The position numbers and the translations under genes were made by a program. A stretch of 64,000 bases of DNA. Origin: Elgaria multicarinata webbii (Eukaryota > Chordata > Lepidosauria > Squamata > Anguidae). Positions 38,385 through 51,800 of this stretch are shown here, piece by piece. The stretch lies in the NCBI RefSeq assembly GCF_023053635.1, contig NC_086175.1, positions 117,812,740-117,876,739 of the forward strand. Direction: 5' to 3'. Position 1 is the first letter of the stretch. Each line of letters begins with the position of its first letter. Below the pieces are notes generated by a model. It made no database searches. It was not told where the DNA came from and saw nothing but the letters and a program-made list of their open reading frames with translations.

Positions 38385-39067
38385 CGCCAGCTGCGCCCAT
38401 TCCTAGAGATGTCGGACCTGGCCACGGTGACACATGCCTTAGTTACATCCCGATTGGATTACTGTAACGCGCTCTACGTGGGGCTGCCTTTGTAGAGTGT
38501 TCGGAAACTCCAGCTGGTTCAAAGAGCTGCAGCCAGATTGTTGACCGGGGCTGGTTACAGGGAGCACACAACTCCCCTGTTAAAACAGCTCCACTGGCTT
38601 CCAGTCTGTTTCCGGGCACAGTTCAAAGTGCTGGTTATGACCTATAAAGCTCTATATGGTTCAAGTCCAGGTTATTTGAAAGAACGTATTCTCCCGTATG
38701 AGCCTACCCGTGCTTTGAGATCTTCTGGAGAAGCCCTTCTTTCAGTCCCACCTTCTTCACAGGCACGCTTGGTGGGAACATGGGAGAGGGCCTTCTCGGT
38801 GGCTGCTCCGGTGCTCTGGAACTCTCTTCCCGGGGAAGCTAGGCTGGCTCCCTCCTTGATGGGCTTTCGGAAGCAGGCTAAAACTTTTTTGTTCAAGCAG
38901 GCCTTTGGAGAATAATCCAGCCCTCCATCTATGTTAATGTCTTATAATTTTGTTGTGTATTTTTTTAATTGTTTATGGTTTTGTTTCCCTCCCCCCCCCA
39001 TGTATATTTTAAACTTTGTAAGGCCGCCTTGAGGCCCAGCATTGGGCAAAAGGCGGGATACAAATAA

Positions 39068-39111
<44 letters not shown>

Positions 39112-39120
39112 TAATAAATA
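38385..39120 (+). mobile_element. L2-like LINE 3' part
   Basis: Plus-strand frame [20 protein letters not shown] through GTWERAFSVAAPVLWNSLPG to LFKQAFGE is the ORF2 C-terminus. It ends in GGCAAAAGGCGGGATAC and an (AAT)n tail. The open frame of 125 codons suggests moderate age. Confidence 0.85.
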
Positions 39121-39862
39121 AAGTGTTCCTCAGTGCAGAAGATTTGAATAGTGTATTGAGCATTTTCTTGACAAATAATATTAGGAAGTGTTTATATAAG
39201 GGAGAGCAATAATATAAATCGAATGCTACATTGTCAGCAGACTGTCTTAAGGGAATGAAATGATATCAGTAACTTAAAGAAAAGCAGGAGAATATTTTAA
39301 AACATACTTAATTTAAAGAGGCTGCAGTTGGCAGCCCCGGGGGAAAGCAGAGGCAGCAACCTGGGCCCTGGGCCGGTTGCTCCTTATCCCTCCCTTGTTC
39401 CTTCCTCTTCTCGCTTGCTTTGTTCTCTTCAGTTGGATCTTGCTCCCGCAGGGAAAGGAGCAAGCAAAACAGACGTTGGCAGTGTCTGCTCACTGAGGCT
39501 GCTTAGCCTGCCCTGCCTGGCACGTGCTCGCTCTCCTCTTCACTCTTGCGCAGTCGCTCCTTCCCAACCTTCCCACCTTGCCCCACCTCTTTCTAAAACA
39601 ACAAGCTGCTTCTTCCACATACGTAATCATCATGACAACGAGGCCTCAAAATCTCCGGCCAAGCAGTCACCCAGCAGTGAGCTGACCAAGCAGCCCTGGA
39701 ACTGGATCAAACCCTCGTTCTCACTGCTGCTGCCTTCTTGGCTGTCCCAGAATGCAGGCAATTTTAACAGGAGTCCAAAAACTGATGTGGCAACTGGGGT
39801 GACAAGCTCCTTGTATTGGGGGGGCACTTGCCCCCTTCACCCCCCTGGAGCCGCCACTGCCC

Positions 39863-40200
39863 CTGATCATCCTCGTTGCCCTCTTCTGAACCCCCTCCAA
39901 ATTGTCTGCGTCCTTCTTGAAGTGTGGTCCCCAGAAGAGGACACAGTACTCAAGATGAGGCCTAACCAGTGCCGAATAGAGGGGAACCAGTACCTTGCAT
40001 GATTTGGAATCTATAATTCCATTATTGCAGCCCAAAATAGCATTTCCTTTTTTTTGCAGCCGCATCACACTATTGGCTCATATTCAGCTTGTGATCTACA
40101 ACAATTCCAAGATCCTTCTCACTTGTAGTATTGCTAAGCCAAATATCCCCCATCTTGTAACTGTGCATTTGGTTTCTTTTTCCTAGATGTAGAAATTGGC
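39863..40200 (-). mobile_element. CR1 LINE ORF2 fragment
   Basis: The minus strand encodes MRLQKKGNAILGCNNGI and VLVPLYSALVRPHLEYCVLF, then KKDADNLEGVQKRATRMI. This is the late RT/C-terminal part of CR1. The region just upstream (39300-39860) is GC-rich and unassigned. Confidence 0.8.
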
Positions 40201-40669
40201 ACTTAAACTAATACTCCATATTAGAAAAAAAAGTAATTCATGTAAACCTTCATGTAAAGTATGTCAGTTCCAGCCATGTGTGCCCTAAGAACAAAAAAGA
40301 GAGTCACTGTTACAAAGTGAATCCTGTCTTTAGAGGTATCTAGGCAAGTCTCACTTATGCTGGCATGCTACAGGTGACCCGACAACTGATAAAATATTCA
40401 GCTTTGTTACATGTTCTCTAGATGTGATTTGACAGTAGCATATTTTGGGTGACAGCAAAGAAATGGGTTCATGCTCAAAGAATTACAAGGAAGAATAACA
40501 GTTTATTTTCTCAAAGGGTTGGTGAAAGTTTATCTAATGTTTAATACCTAACAGCACAGATCTATGCCAACTTTGCAATCCTATGCCTATTTGCCTAAGG
40601 GTAAGCCCCATGGAATTCTTGGGACATATTTCTGCATAAACATGTATAGGTTGTGCTGTTATTTTGGAG

Positions 40670-41010
40670 TTTGGGTTGATTTATTTACAATATTTATGTA
40701 CCACTCCCACCCAAAGATTTCAGAGTGGTGAAAAAGAAATAGAAAAAAAGGATAAAAACGTCATATTAAAACATTCATTTTTAAAAGAACTAAGTTCTGA
40801 TAACACCACGGCCGGACACTCATATAAAGCTTCCTGAAACAACAATGTTTTCAGGAGGTGCTGGAAGTAAGACAACGTTGGTGCCTGCCTGACATCCAAA
40901 GGCAGGGAATTCCGTAGGAAAGGGGCCACTACACTGAAGGCTCTTCTCCTGGTGGACTCCAATCAGACCACAGATCCAATGGAACCACCATGGGGAACCA
41001 CCATGTGGCA
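40670..41010 (-). mobile_element. L2-like LINE fragment
   Basis: The minus strand encodes [15 protein letters not shown] and LLKTLLFQEALYE, with a tail CTCTGAAATCTTTGGGTGGG. Confidence 0.7.
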
Positions 41011-41049
41011 TTTACAGAGGTGTCAGGGTTTTACAAAAATGATCATTCT

Positions 41050-41096
41050 GGAAGGAAGGAAGGAAGGAAGGAAGGAAGGAAGGAAGGAAGGAAGGA

Positions 41097-41148
<52 letters not shown>

Positions 41149-41150
41149 AG
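41050..41150. repeat. Polypurine (GGAA)n-(GAAA)n tract
   Basis: About 100 bp of pure purine on the plus strand: GGAA units then GAAA units. It lies about 1.8 kb upstream of the gene C start. Confidence 0.95.
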
Positions 41151-42359
41151 TAATATAGCCATGGGTTTCCATCGATAAGAAAGGGAGAGACAGAATATGA
41201 AGGGTACAACAATTATTTCCTAATGAACTATACATGCTGGAATTCCCTTGTCTATACAATCATTAAAGGGTCAAGTCCATGCTTTTCATTTGACCATCCT
41301 GCTGGAGGGTTACCTTGAAGTGGGAAATCAGCAGTATGGTTTTCCAACCAAATGATTTACCTAATATACAAGTTAGACTCGATTACATGACACCGCTGCA
41401 ATAGCACACCCACCCTGGGGCTTTTCACTGTAGCTCTGGAGAAAAAAAGTCAGGGACTTACCCTGACTTTTTTCTTTAGAGCCAGGCGAGGAAGCATAAG
41501 ATGACATCAAGACAGCTCCGAGCCCTCACTCTGGAGTTGCAGCGGAGGTGTGGTCAGGCGGTGCTTGGTGGAAGGTGAGCTGAGATTGGTTGCCTTCCAC
41601 CAAGAAGAGGGGTGGGCAGCTCCAGTTCCCAGATGACTGCCCAGAAACCCCACACTTCCTCCTGGGCATTGGGATTACGTGACGCCACGATGGAGGATGG
41701 AAAGCAAGGGGTTTCCGAGGGACACAGCACAAAGCTGGCCCTGTGAAGACACCCCCACTCTCCAGATTTGGAGGGACTGGAATATGGCAATAGGAACCTT
41801 TTAACTATACATCTGCCCTCAACAGGTGGGAAGAGGATGAGATAACATATCCCATGGTTCTAAAATTTGCCATTATAAAACATAGCTTCAAAAATTTCCA
41901 AGCTTTATCAGAGCCAGACAATGGTGTTTCTTTAAAAATATTTTTGGTCTATGAATTTGTAAATGAGATATTGTTATAATTGTTGTTGATTTGTAATGAA
42001 AAAGGATTGGCTCTAAATTTGGCCACACTTAGAGTAAACCCACTGAAATCAATGGGACAAGTGAGTCATGAATTACGTAAATCCCATTAGGGTCAATGGG
42101 TCTCCACTAAGGAAGGCTAAGTCTGGATCTAACCCACCCTCTGTTCATTGTAAGCGTTCAGTGTATCAATTAACCTAAGCAAGTGAAATTACAAAAAGGT
42201 AACGAACAGAGGCTAATATGAAGGCTGGGGGTTAGTTCACATAAGCAAGTGAAATGTAACGAACAGATCTCTACTAGAGGCCAAAATGAAGCCTGGGAGT
42301 TATTTCATTTTTTTTATTATTGGAAGGACAGGTTGTAGCTTTTGTCAAGGAAGAATTTG

Positions 42360-42730
42360 ATTCTCTTTGTGAACCATTCCCATTTGGTGACTCCCTGCCA
42401 TGCTGAGTCAGGGAAGGGCCAGTTCAGAGGTCCAAAGGTCCCCGGTCCAATCCCAGGTATCTCCAGGTAAGGCACGAATAGATTCATATCTGAAACCTTC
42501 GGGAACCTGTGGTTTTATCCTGGTTGCGCTTTTTATACTGTATTTCATAATTGTGTTTTTAACCTGTCGGCTGTTTTTTGTGGTTTTAATTTTTGTGAAC
42601 CGCCCAGAGAGCTTCGGCTATTGGGCGGTATAAAAATGTAATAAATAAATAAATAAACCACTGCCACTCATGTAAACACCCCTGCACTAGATCAGTGCTC
42701 TGAGTTCATACATGGGCAGAACTTCCTGAG
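42360..42730 (+). mobile_element. tRNA-derived SINE upstream of gene C, split by a LINE
   Basis: Same SINE as at 13815-14000 (CATGCTGAGTCAGGGAAGGG, CAGGTATCTCCAGGTAAGGC). It is broken after GGGAACC by an L2-like tail and resumes at CACTCATGTAAACACCCCTG. Confidence 0.65.
42507..42658 (+). mobile_element. L2-like LINE tail in the gene C upstream SINE
   Basis: Ends AGCTTCGGCTATTGGGCGGT and ATAAATAAATAAATAAA. Absent from the gene B promoter region, so it inserted after duplication. Confidence 0.8.
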
Positions 42731-42788
42731 TACTTCATGCTAAGTGGAGATTTTTCAGAAAATATGTTGGGCAAGTGAGTAGATGTTT

Positions 42789-42836
42789 TGAATCATTCTT
42801 ACGTTGGTGTTATACAATAAACCTGAACTATATATA
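42789..42836 (+). promoter_or_regulatory. Gene C core promoter: altered AP-1 site and TATA box
   Basis: The TATA box (TATATATA, 42829-42836) and 5' UTR match gene B closely. The AP-1 position reads TGAATCA (42789-42795), one base from the TGAGTCA in gene B. TGAATCA is expected to bind AP-1 more weakly. The start codon is at 42927. Confidence 0.7.
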
Positions 42837-42926
42837 GAGGGAGACTTGAGGCACATGGACAGATCCACTGACAGAAGCAGAAGAGTTCTGGGACTCCACG
42901 ACTAGGACACAGGAGGAGAAGCCAAA

Positions 42927-45833
42927 ATGAAGAGGTTCCTCCTGATGGTTGCACTCTGTGGAGCATTTTCCTGTGCTTTGCCCATTGGCCAAGAAACAGA
43001 ACGCATTTCAGAAAATGACATTGAGTTTGCCAAGGTAAGGGTTGAAGGTAATGTAAGGGAGAAATAGAATACAGCCAGCACATTGACTTGATAGCCAATA
43101 ACTCAAGACACTGGGGGAACTGACACCCAGAGTGGACCTCTGTGGGGACCTGGGGTCGAGCAATTGGGATCAAGCCCAAGGCTAGATGAATCCTTCAATT
43201 TCACTGACTCCCAGATTCAACTTTTTAAAAAAAACGGTCCCAAGTGTTTTTCTGTCATTTTTATGGAGAAAAGGTCAAGCTTTGGCACTTTAAATAGATA
43301 GATAGTCAGATGATAGATAGATACAAAATTCTAATCCACCCCTCTTTGATCTTCAGATGCACCATAGGGTTGCTGGTGATCTTAGGACAGGTTTCCCCAA
43401 GCTGGTGGTTTCCAGACTACAACTCCTTCCAGGCCCCTTCCAACTCATCTCTTGGTAACTGTCTCTCCTGAAGGAGTTGTATTGATTATTGCTGTTGCGG
43501 CTGGCTATCGTGGCTTTGAAATTATAATGAGCCAGCTGGAAACCACCTTGTGGGCCATATAAATATTTTAAATAAACATTTTCAAATGGGAAAACCACAT
43601 GAAAGGTTCATTCCAATCTAATGAGTCTGATCTTCCCACCAGAAATACATGGAAAACTATTATCCTGAATCAGAGTCAGTAACGCCTGACCCAAGAAGAA
43701 GTCGCAGAAGTACTGACCCTAGTGACAAACTTCGACAAATGCAGGCATTCTTTGGGCTGAAAGTGACCGGCAATCTAGACCAGAGTACTTTAGACACCAT
43801 GAAGAAGCCCAGGTGTGGGGTTCCTGATACAGAAAAATTCAGCACTCATAAATGGGGAAAGAAAAACTTAAAATACAGGTAAGATTTCAATACACTTTCT
43901 TGGGTGGGACCTACACTAATGGTTTAAAACGTTAAGGAAGCGTTTATTTTATTTATTTATTTATTTATTTATTTCACTTATATACCACTCCCATAGCCAG
44001 GGCTCTCTGGGCGGTTTACAGAAATTCTAAAATTGAGATAAAAACAAGTATACAAAATTTAAAACTCTAAAACACAGAACATACACACATAAAGCATTAA
44101 AAACCGTTAAAAAACTAAACATGTGGGTGATTAAGATGTGCCGCCATATGCCTGGACAAAGAGGAAAGTCTTAACCTGGTGCCGGAAAGATAGCAGCGTT
44201 GGTGCCAGGCGAGCCTCATCAGGGAGATCATTCCATAGTCTGGGGGCCACCACCGAAAAGGCCCTATCCCTCGTTGCCACACTCTGAGCCTCTCTTGGAG
44301 TAGGCACCTGGAGGAGGACCTTAGATGTTGAACGTAGTGACGTCGGGAGAAGCATTCCGTCAGGTATTGTGGTCCCTAGCCATGTAAGGCTTTATAGGTC
44401 AAAACCAGCACCTTGAATTGGGCTCGGAAACATACAGGCAGCCAGTGCAAGCAGACCAGAGCAGGTGTTATATGGTCTAACCTTCTAGTTCCCGAAATCA
44501 ATCTGGCCGCTGCATTTTGCACGAGCTGCAGCTTCCGAACCGTCTTCAATGGCAGCCCTACGTAGAGCGCATTGCAGTAATCTAACTTGGAGGTTACCAG
44601 AGTATGGACAACTGAAGCCAGGTTATCCCTGTCTAGATAGGGGCGTAGCTAGGCCACCAACTGGAGTTTGTAGAAGGCACTCCGTGCCACTGAGGTCACC
44701 TGAGCCTCAAGTGACAATGACGTATCTAAAAGAAATGATGGATCTAAAAGGGTTGTGATAACTTATTGGGTCCCATGACACTATGGTTCTTATGTTTTAT
44801 TGTTGTTGTATTTTCCTTCCTTCTTTTGTCGTATTTCTCCCGTTGTGACATTTAAATAGCATTGCAAGTGTTCGTATGTGCCCCCCTGTGTTGTAATAGT
44901 TGTATCTCACTGACTTTTGAATCATTGGTGGTCAGCCAATCGCTTTCCTGGAGGTGGGGATACTTCCTTTTGGCGCCTAAAACTAGTGCACTATAAATGC
45001 CAAAGGGCTTGAGGGAGGTAATTTTAAAAATCATAACAAATTAAAGGATGATGCAATCTAACTAAAATTTGGTGTGCTGAAAGCCCTAATTAAGTCCTGC
45101 CACTGTTCCAGTTTTGAACTCTTTATCTTTAAAATTGACACAGATGTAAGCATTTGTTTAATTTCCATTTAAAAATCATAACAAATCAACGGATGAACCA
45201 ATCTGATTCCAATTTATTACGTTGAAAGCGCTCCTTAATAGCTATTACTGTGCTGATTTTGATCTCTTTATCTTTAAAACTGATGCAGATGTAAGCATTA
45301 GTTTAATTTCCATTAAAAATAATTTAAAAATCAGCGGGCAGGAAGCGAAACCAGGAGATCCAGAAGTGGAGGGAGCAAAGAGACCAGTGATGAAGAGGAA
45401 GTACAAGTTACAGAAATAAAACAAATGTGACATTACTGGAGTGTGCCCTGCGATGTTTAAAAATGACACAAATTAAAACATTTCCAGTGGTAGGAAAAAA
45501 CGTAATAAGCACTAGTGTAGATCCGCCCTTGAATTTAAGATGCCTTTTCAATATTTATTATAGCAATTTCCTTGTCTCCTAACAAGAGGTTGACCTTCCA
45601 TAACCCTTTACTCACCTCCAGATATTTTGGACTACAATTCCCAGCTTTCCTGTCCAGTGACAATGTAGTCTGGCACTGATGGGAACCCAAGTCCAAAATT
45701 TCTGGAGGGCGCAAGGTTGACGAAAGTTGCTATGGCAGAAATGCACACAGACACCACAACCCCACAATAAAGTAAGAAAGAAAGGAGACGGGAGGAAGGC
45801 ACGGAGCAGTAAGTGCAGATGAATCCCAGTGTG

Positions 45834-45864
<31 letters not shown>

Positions 45865-48800
45865 AATAATAATAATAATACAATAATAATAATATATTTC
45901 TAACCCGCCTCTCCATCCCGATTGAGGTGGGGGCGAACAACAACAAGCATAAAATACATAAAAAATAATCAAAACACAATATAACTCATTAAAACTTCCT
46001 AAAAACATACTAAAACATACTAAAGCATCCTAAAATTCCACTGGATAGGCCTGCTGGAAGATATCAGTCTTTATAGCTTTCTTAAATGCCAAAAGACTGT
46101 TAAGTTGATGAACCTCCTTCGGCAGGCCATTCCACAGTCTAGGAGCAGCAGAAGGGAAGGTCCTCTGGGTAACAGTTGTCAGCCTAGTTTTGACTGGTTG
46201 AAAGAAGTTCTTCCCAGAGGACCTGAGTTTGTGGGGTGGATTGTACAGGAGAAGGCAATCCCGCAGGTAGCTTGGACCCAAACCATGTAGGGCTTTAAAG
46301 GTAATAACCAACACTTTATACTTCGCCCGGAAACTAATGGGCAGCCAGTGAAGATACCCGGAGCTTGGATGCCAAAGTCTTTCATTTCACAGCTAGATGC
46401 TAGAAGAAGCATTAAGAAACTTGAGTTTTCATTCTGGGGTCTCCTGTGGGCATCACGGAAAGGTGGGAGATGCAGTAAAAATGTTCATATTCAGACCAAG
46501 GCAAACTGTGGATTGGCGGTCTAAACTCCCCATGTGGGGCGGTCACTGGCGATTTCTAACAGGGTGGCATTTCTTTGTGCGCATGTGCCTGCCTCAAAGG
46601 AAGGGAGGGCTCAAAATGCAAAAGACATGCCAAGCCCTGAGCATCAAGGGAGTAGGGGCAGACAGAAATGAGAGAGAAAATCCTGACTTGAAGATAAAGC
46701 AGGGGGAAAGGAAGAAGAATGCAAGATGAAAAGCCCTACAATTGTAGGACTTCTTTCTGTGTAAACATGCATAGGGTTGTGTCATTATGTGTAAAAAAAA
46801 ATATTGTGCTGCTCTGTGGCTGCAGAGCAGGAGGAAGGAACTCCGGGCCCGCAGCATCATTGGGGGAACCACCCACGGGCCCTGTGGCAGGGCTCGTTCA
46901 CCCTCAAAAGTTGGGGAAGTGTTGTGCAACTCCCAGCAGTGGCACACCTCTGCCTTAGTGGTGCTTCATTCCACACCCTTAACTGGCTGGGATTAAGCCC
47001 CATTGCTCAACGGTACTTACATCTGAGTAGACATGCATAGGATTGTATGGAACATTATTTATGTAGTGAGGGTATTTCTAGGGTGACCATATGAACAGGA
47101 GGACAGGGCTCTTGTATCTTTAACAGTTGCATAGAAAAGGGAATTTTAGCAGGTGTCGTTTGTATATATGGGAAACCTGGTGAAATTTCCTCTTCATCAC
47201 AACAGTTAAAGCTGCAGGAGCTTTAACTAGAGCTGCAGGAGATTTAACTAGAGCTTTAACTAGAGTGACCAGATTTAAAAGAGGGCAGGGCACATGTAGC
47301 TTTAACTGGTGTGATGAAGAGGAAATGTCACCAGGTTCCCCATATATACAAACGACACCTGCTGAAATTCCCTTTTCTATGCAACTGTTGAAGATACAAG
47401 GGCCCTGTCCTCCTTTTCATATGGTCACCCTAGTATTTCCCCATTTGAAAGTAAGCTGCCTTAAGGCAATGTTAAAAATTCTCTTGCGGGGTGTGGGTGC
47501 AGGTTCAGAAATCAGCAATTCCCCCTTCTATGAACACCACTGAACTTAAAATCATCTTCCCCTCTGTACTGGATCTGAAATTATTTATGATTCTCTTGTG
47601 TGGGTGTCTGGGGTGGGGTCGGGTGGGGAATTTCTTCTACCTCTCAGTTGTGACTGGAGAAAATCAGTGTGTGTATGTCGGTGAGGTGGGGTGGGGAGAG
47701 AATACATTTAAGGCTGCAGTCCCAGACCCACATCCCAGGGAATAAGTCCTGTTGAACTCTCAACAGACACATATAGGACTGGAGTGTAACTGCATGGTGT
47801 GAAAAATGCATTGGGCATGGCATGCTGGATACAAATGCACGAATTATATATATATTTCTTTAAAAGAATTTGGTTGGAGTGTATCTTTTATATGATTTTT
47901 TTCACAATTTATGGCTGCAATAATTTATGATAATAAAATTCACATTGCTTTGATTATTTGCTTGTGAGATCCAAATTCATCATGGAAAGGTCACTTTTGG
48001 GCCTGTTTGTTTAGTTGGGTAAACACACACACACACACCACATACTTTGTGTTTACTTTAAAAGGCTTGTTTACAGGTTTGCCTGCTTGCTGGCGTCTAC
48101 CAAAATGCCCATTTTCCTTTGTGGCCTTCGCACCACTCCACTCTCTCTGGATGTCTGTTTGCTTAAAGTAGGCAAAATTAATTTAGTTTTAACAGGGTGA
48201 GTGACCATATGGAAAGGCACTTTAACAGTTGCATGGAAAAGGGAATGTCAGCAGGTCTCATTTGTATGCATGCAGCACCTGGTGAAATTCCCTCTTCATC
48301 ATGACAGTCAAAGCTGCAGGAGCCCTGCCCTCTTTTGAGACTCGTCAGTGGGATGTCTATATGAGTTGGCAAAGCATCTCCTCTCCAGAAGGCCCATTGC
48401 AAGGCAAGAACACTACCCCAGTAGAGTTGTTCCAGGGGAGGCTGGTGGCACCAATTTCAGTGGGGCTGTGTATCCATTCCAGGTTGCCGTCAAAATAAGC
48501 CAGAACTCCGAAGGGTGTATCCAAGGCACTGAACCCTATCCTAAAAATAGGTCCAGCATCTTGGTAGATCCTTCAGAGTTCTGGCTGGTTGTATCTGAAA
48601 CACAGAATGAATTCACAGCCCCCCAAAAATCAGAGCAACCAGTCTCCACTGGTTTATTCAGATTGCGCATTAGAGATTTGCCACTAACTTATTGTATGGG
48701 TTCAGTGTTAAAAAGAAAAAGGGTTGCCCTTGTGAGTATGGGCAAGAAGAAGAAGCAGCCGCCCCTGTAGACATGTCCTAACTTGCACCTAGAAACAGAA

Positions 48801-51800
48801 GGGGCATCCAAACACAACTTCGTATTGAGCTTCCTTTGCAGTCAAACAGATATCAAACGACACATGTTCTCACATGTGGAATAAAATGTGGGATGTCTTT
48901 TATTGCAAACATTCGTTTCATCTTCAACTGTGTATTCCACAGTATTCGGAACTACACACCAGACATGCATCAGGCTGATGTAGATAAAGCAATTGAGAGA
49001 GCTTGGAAATTGTGGAGTGATGTGACCCCCCTGACCTTTACGAGGGATGATAAAGGCCCTGCAGACATAGAGATCTCTTTTGTTGCTGGATGTAAGTAGA
49101 TTATAAAAAACCTAACCCTATGTAGATTTACCCAAGTTGCTGATGGGGAGATTGACATCTATGTTCTTTGACTTTTAAGATCATCGTGATAATTTTCCAT
49201 TTGATGGCCCTGGGAGTACACTGGCTCATGCCTTTTATCCTCGCTATGGTGGAAATGCCCATTTTGATGAGTCTGAATATTGGTCAAAGGATTTGAAAGG
49301 TATTTCTTCCTTAAGACATCCATCCTTGCATGTATTTGTTATGGTTGTTGAACGGATCTTATGTACACGTACTGCAACACACTGAGAGTCAAGGACTATT
49401 CATGTTCCATGGGATGAAATGTTTTGTGTGGATTTTATTTTTGACTGTCCTTTCGGTTTCCTTTTAGGAACCAACCTTTACCTTGTTGCTGCCCATGAAT
49501 TTGGCCACTCACTGGGTCTTAAGCATATCAATGTTTCGGGGTCTGTAATGTATCCAACGTACACAGGTTGGAACCTTGAATCCTTCAGGCTTCTTAAGGT
49601 TGACATAGAAAGAATCCAGTACCTTTATGGTGAGTGCAGATGCTCAGCTGAAAGTGTGTAAGAATTGATGCACTGGGTTGAACCCAGGGTTAGGCCTATG
49701 CCGCTGGGCTGGTGGAAAAAGAAATCTCCACTCCCTCTTCCCCATGGCAGCCCAGTCCACTCACAGAATGTGCCTCTGTCTGATTTTAAGGGTTCTCTCC
49801 CCCCACATCAAAGACTACCTCATTCAGCAAGGTCCCCTAATCATCTGTGTAGGATTGAGGGGCAGGATGAACCCACTGCTAAGTAAGAGAGTTTTGAAAA
49901 CAGAAGTTGCCAACCTTAGGAATTGGTTTGCTGATTTAATTCTATGAGATCAAGTAATTTTCATGATTGCGGAGGAACCTAGTAAATCTAACGGTTGAGC
50001 ACAGGGATGTCTGCTGTGGGAGTGTCCATTAGGAACAGTGTTGACTTTTGTCTTCCTCAGCAATATACTCCAAATCATACTCTGGCACTCCTATATACAC
50101 TCACTGGAGACTAAGCGCTATTGAACTCTACAACTGCCTGTTCAAATGTCATTAGCATTGGTTGAGTTCAATAGGGCTTGATTTCAATAGGGCCATGAGT
50201 TTCCTGGCTATTAGGCATGCCTTCGATGCCAAATGTTTATTAACTGTATGCGATTGAAACTTGTACCTTGTTGCATCAGGCAGGGCTTCATTGGGTGTAT
50301 TCCTGTATCTGACTTCACAGCCTGAGAATGAAGTCTCTTGCAATGTCTCTGACTTGCATCTTTCCAAATCCTGATTTTCCTTTACCTCTTTTCAAGGAGC
50401 CCCGCAAGAAAGCAAAGGTTCATCGGGAAACTCCATACAGGCACAAAATATTCTAGGAGGAGTATCGTCCACAGACTTGTGTGACCCTCATCTAACTTTT
50501 GATGCTGTCACTACTCTCCGAGGGGAATCCTTGTTCTTTAAAGACAGGTAATGTAGGATCAGGCCCTTCACCCCATTCACTTCTAGCCATCTCCCTACCT
50601 GTGCTTGAACCTGGGATCTTCCGCATGCAGACATGGGCTCTGCCACTGTCCAATGGTCCTTCCTCAGTGAATATTCAAGTTGTTCCTCTCCTCCTCTCCT
50701 TCCCTGCAGCTTCTTCTGGCGAAAGAATTCCCCAAGTGCAGAGGCTGTAAAAACTCCGATTTCTGAATTCTGGCCAGCTTTGAGCAGTGGCGTAGATGCT
50801 GCCTATGAAGTTGAAGACGAAGATACAGTATTTCTTTTCAAAGGTAAATATTCTAAGTCTCAGACATTCCTGTTCAATGTGAACGAATGGAACGTTATAA
50901 ATCTAAGGAGGATGGAAATAAGGGAATTGTTAAATATGACTTAACAAAGCCTAGCCATTCAACTTCATTCCATAGTGCTGCCACACTGGAGCAAATTTCT
51001 GGGCTGCTTTTAGTAGCTTCCATAGACACATTTTAAGAAATCCATTTCAGAAAAGGAATACAAGAAGCATTTCTAGGTATCGAAGTATTGTACAAAAAAT
51101 GTATAGAATTGGGGCTCAATATCCTAGACATGGATGATTCTCAGTTTCATTCAGTTTCTCATTTGCGGAATCCTGAGTTCGTTTTGAACCCTGTGCTCTT
51201 TCCACATCAGTTTGGGGCTCATTTCTCCTTATATATGCCTTTTTGCACCTAGGTGTCCTTAATGCACACATTTTTCAAAGCAATTTACCCTAATCAAATA
51301 CAATTTGGATGCCATTCCCCCATATATCTCCTTATTTTTTAAATCAGAGAACTACATCTCAACAACCAGGAAAGTACACTGTTTCAGTTTGCATATTGAC
51401 TTGGAAATATGAATTGTATATGTTTGTATTACAACGAACTGAACCCATTTCTTCCCCATCTGATAAACATCACCCCTTGGCCTTCTCTTCTGGCCCTGAT
51501 CATAGCCCCAATCCCAATGCCCCTTCTAATATGTGCATTACCAGCTTCCTTCTGCCCACACTGACTGACTAAGGGGTCTTTTTCTTCAGTGTGAACAACA
51601 TCAACTGCACAAGAATTGTGTCTGATCTTGTCAGTCCAAAAGAGAGATAGTGGCATGTTTAATCTCTTTGTACACCTCAATGTCTTACATCAGCATAGAA
51701 AAAACAAATAGAAAGAACCAGCTATGGTGCATTATGGGATAAATTTGATGGTGCTAAAGCTTGTGCAGAAATCCTGTCGCTGGGCTGTCAGTTGTTGCTT

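Noticed and set aside
39328-40002. 224-codon plus-strand frame
   Set aside because: Its second half is the antisense of a CR1 ORF2 fragment; the first half is GC-rich intergenic DNA.
48348-48770. 140-codon frame in gene C intron 2
   Set aside because: Overlaps a dispersed inverted repeat with a relative at 56960-57135; no protein-family signature.
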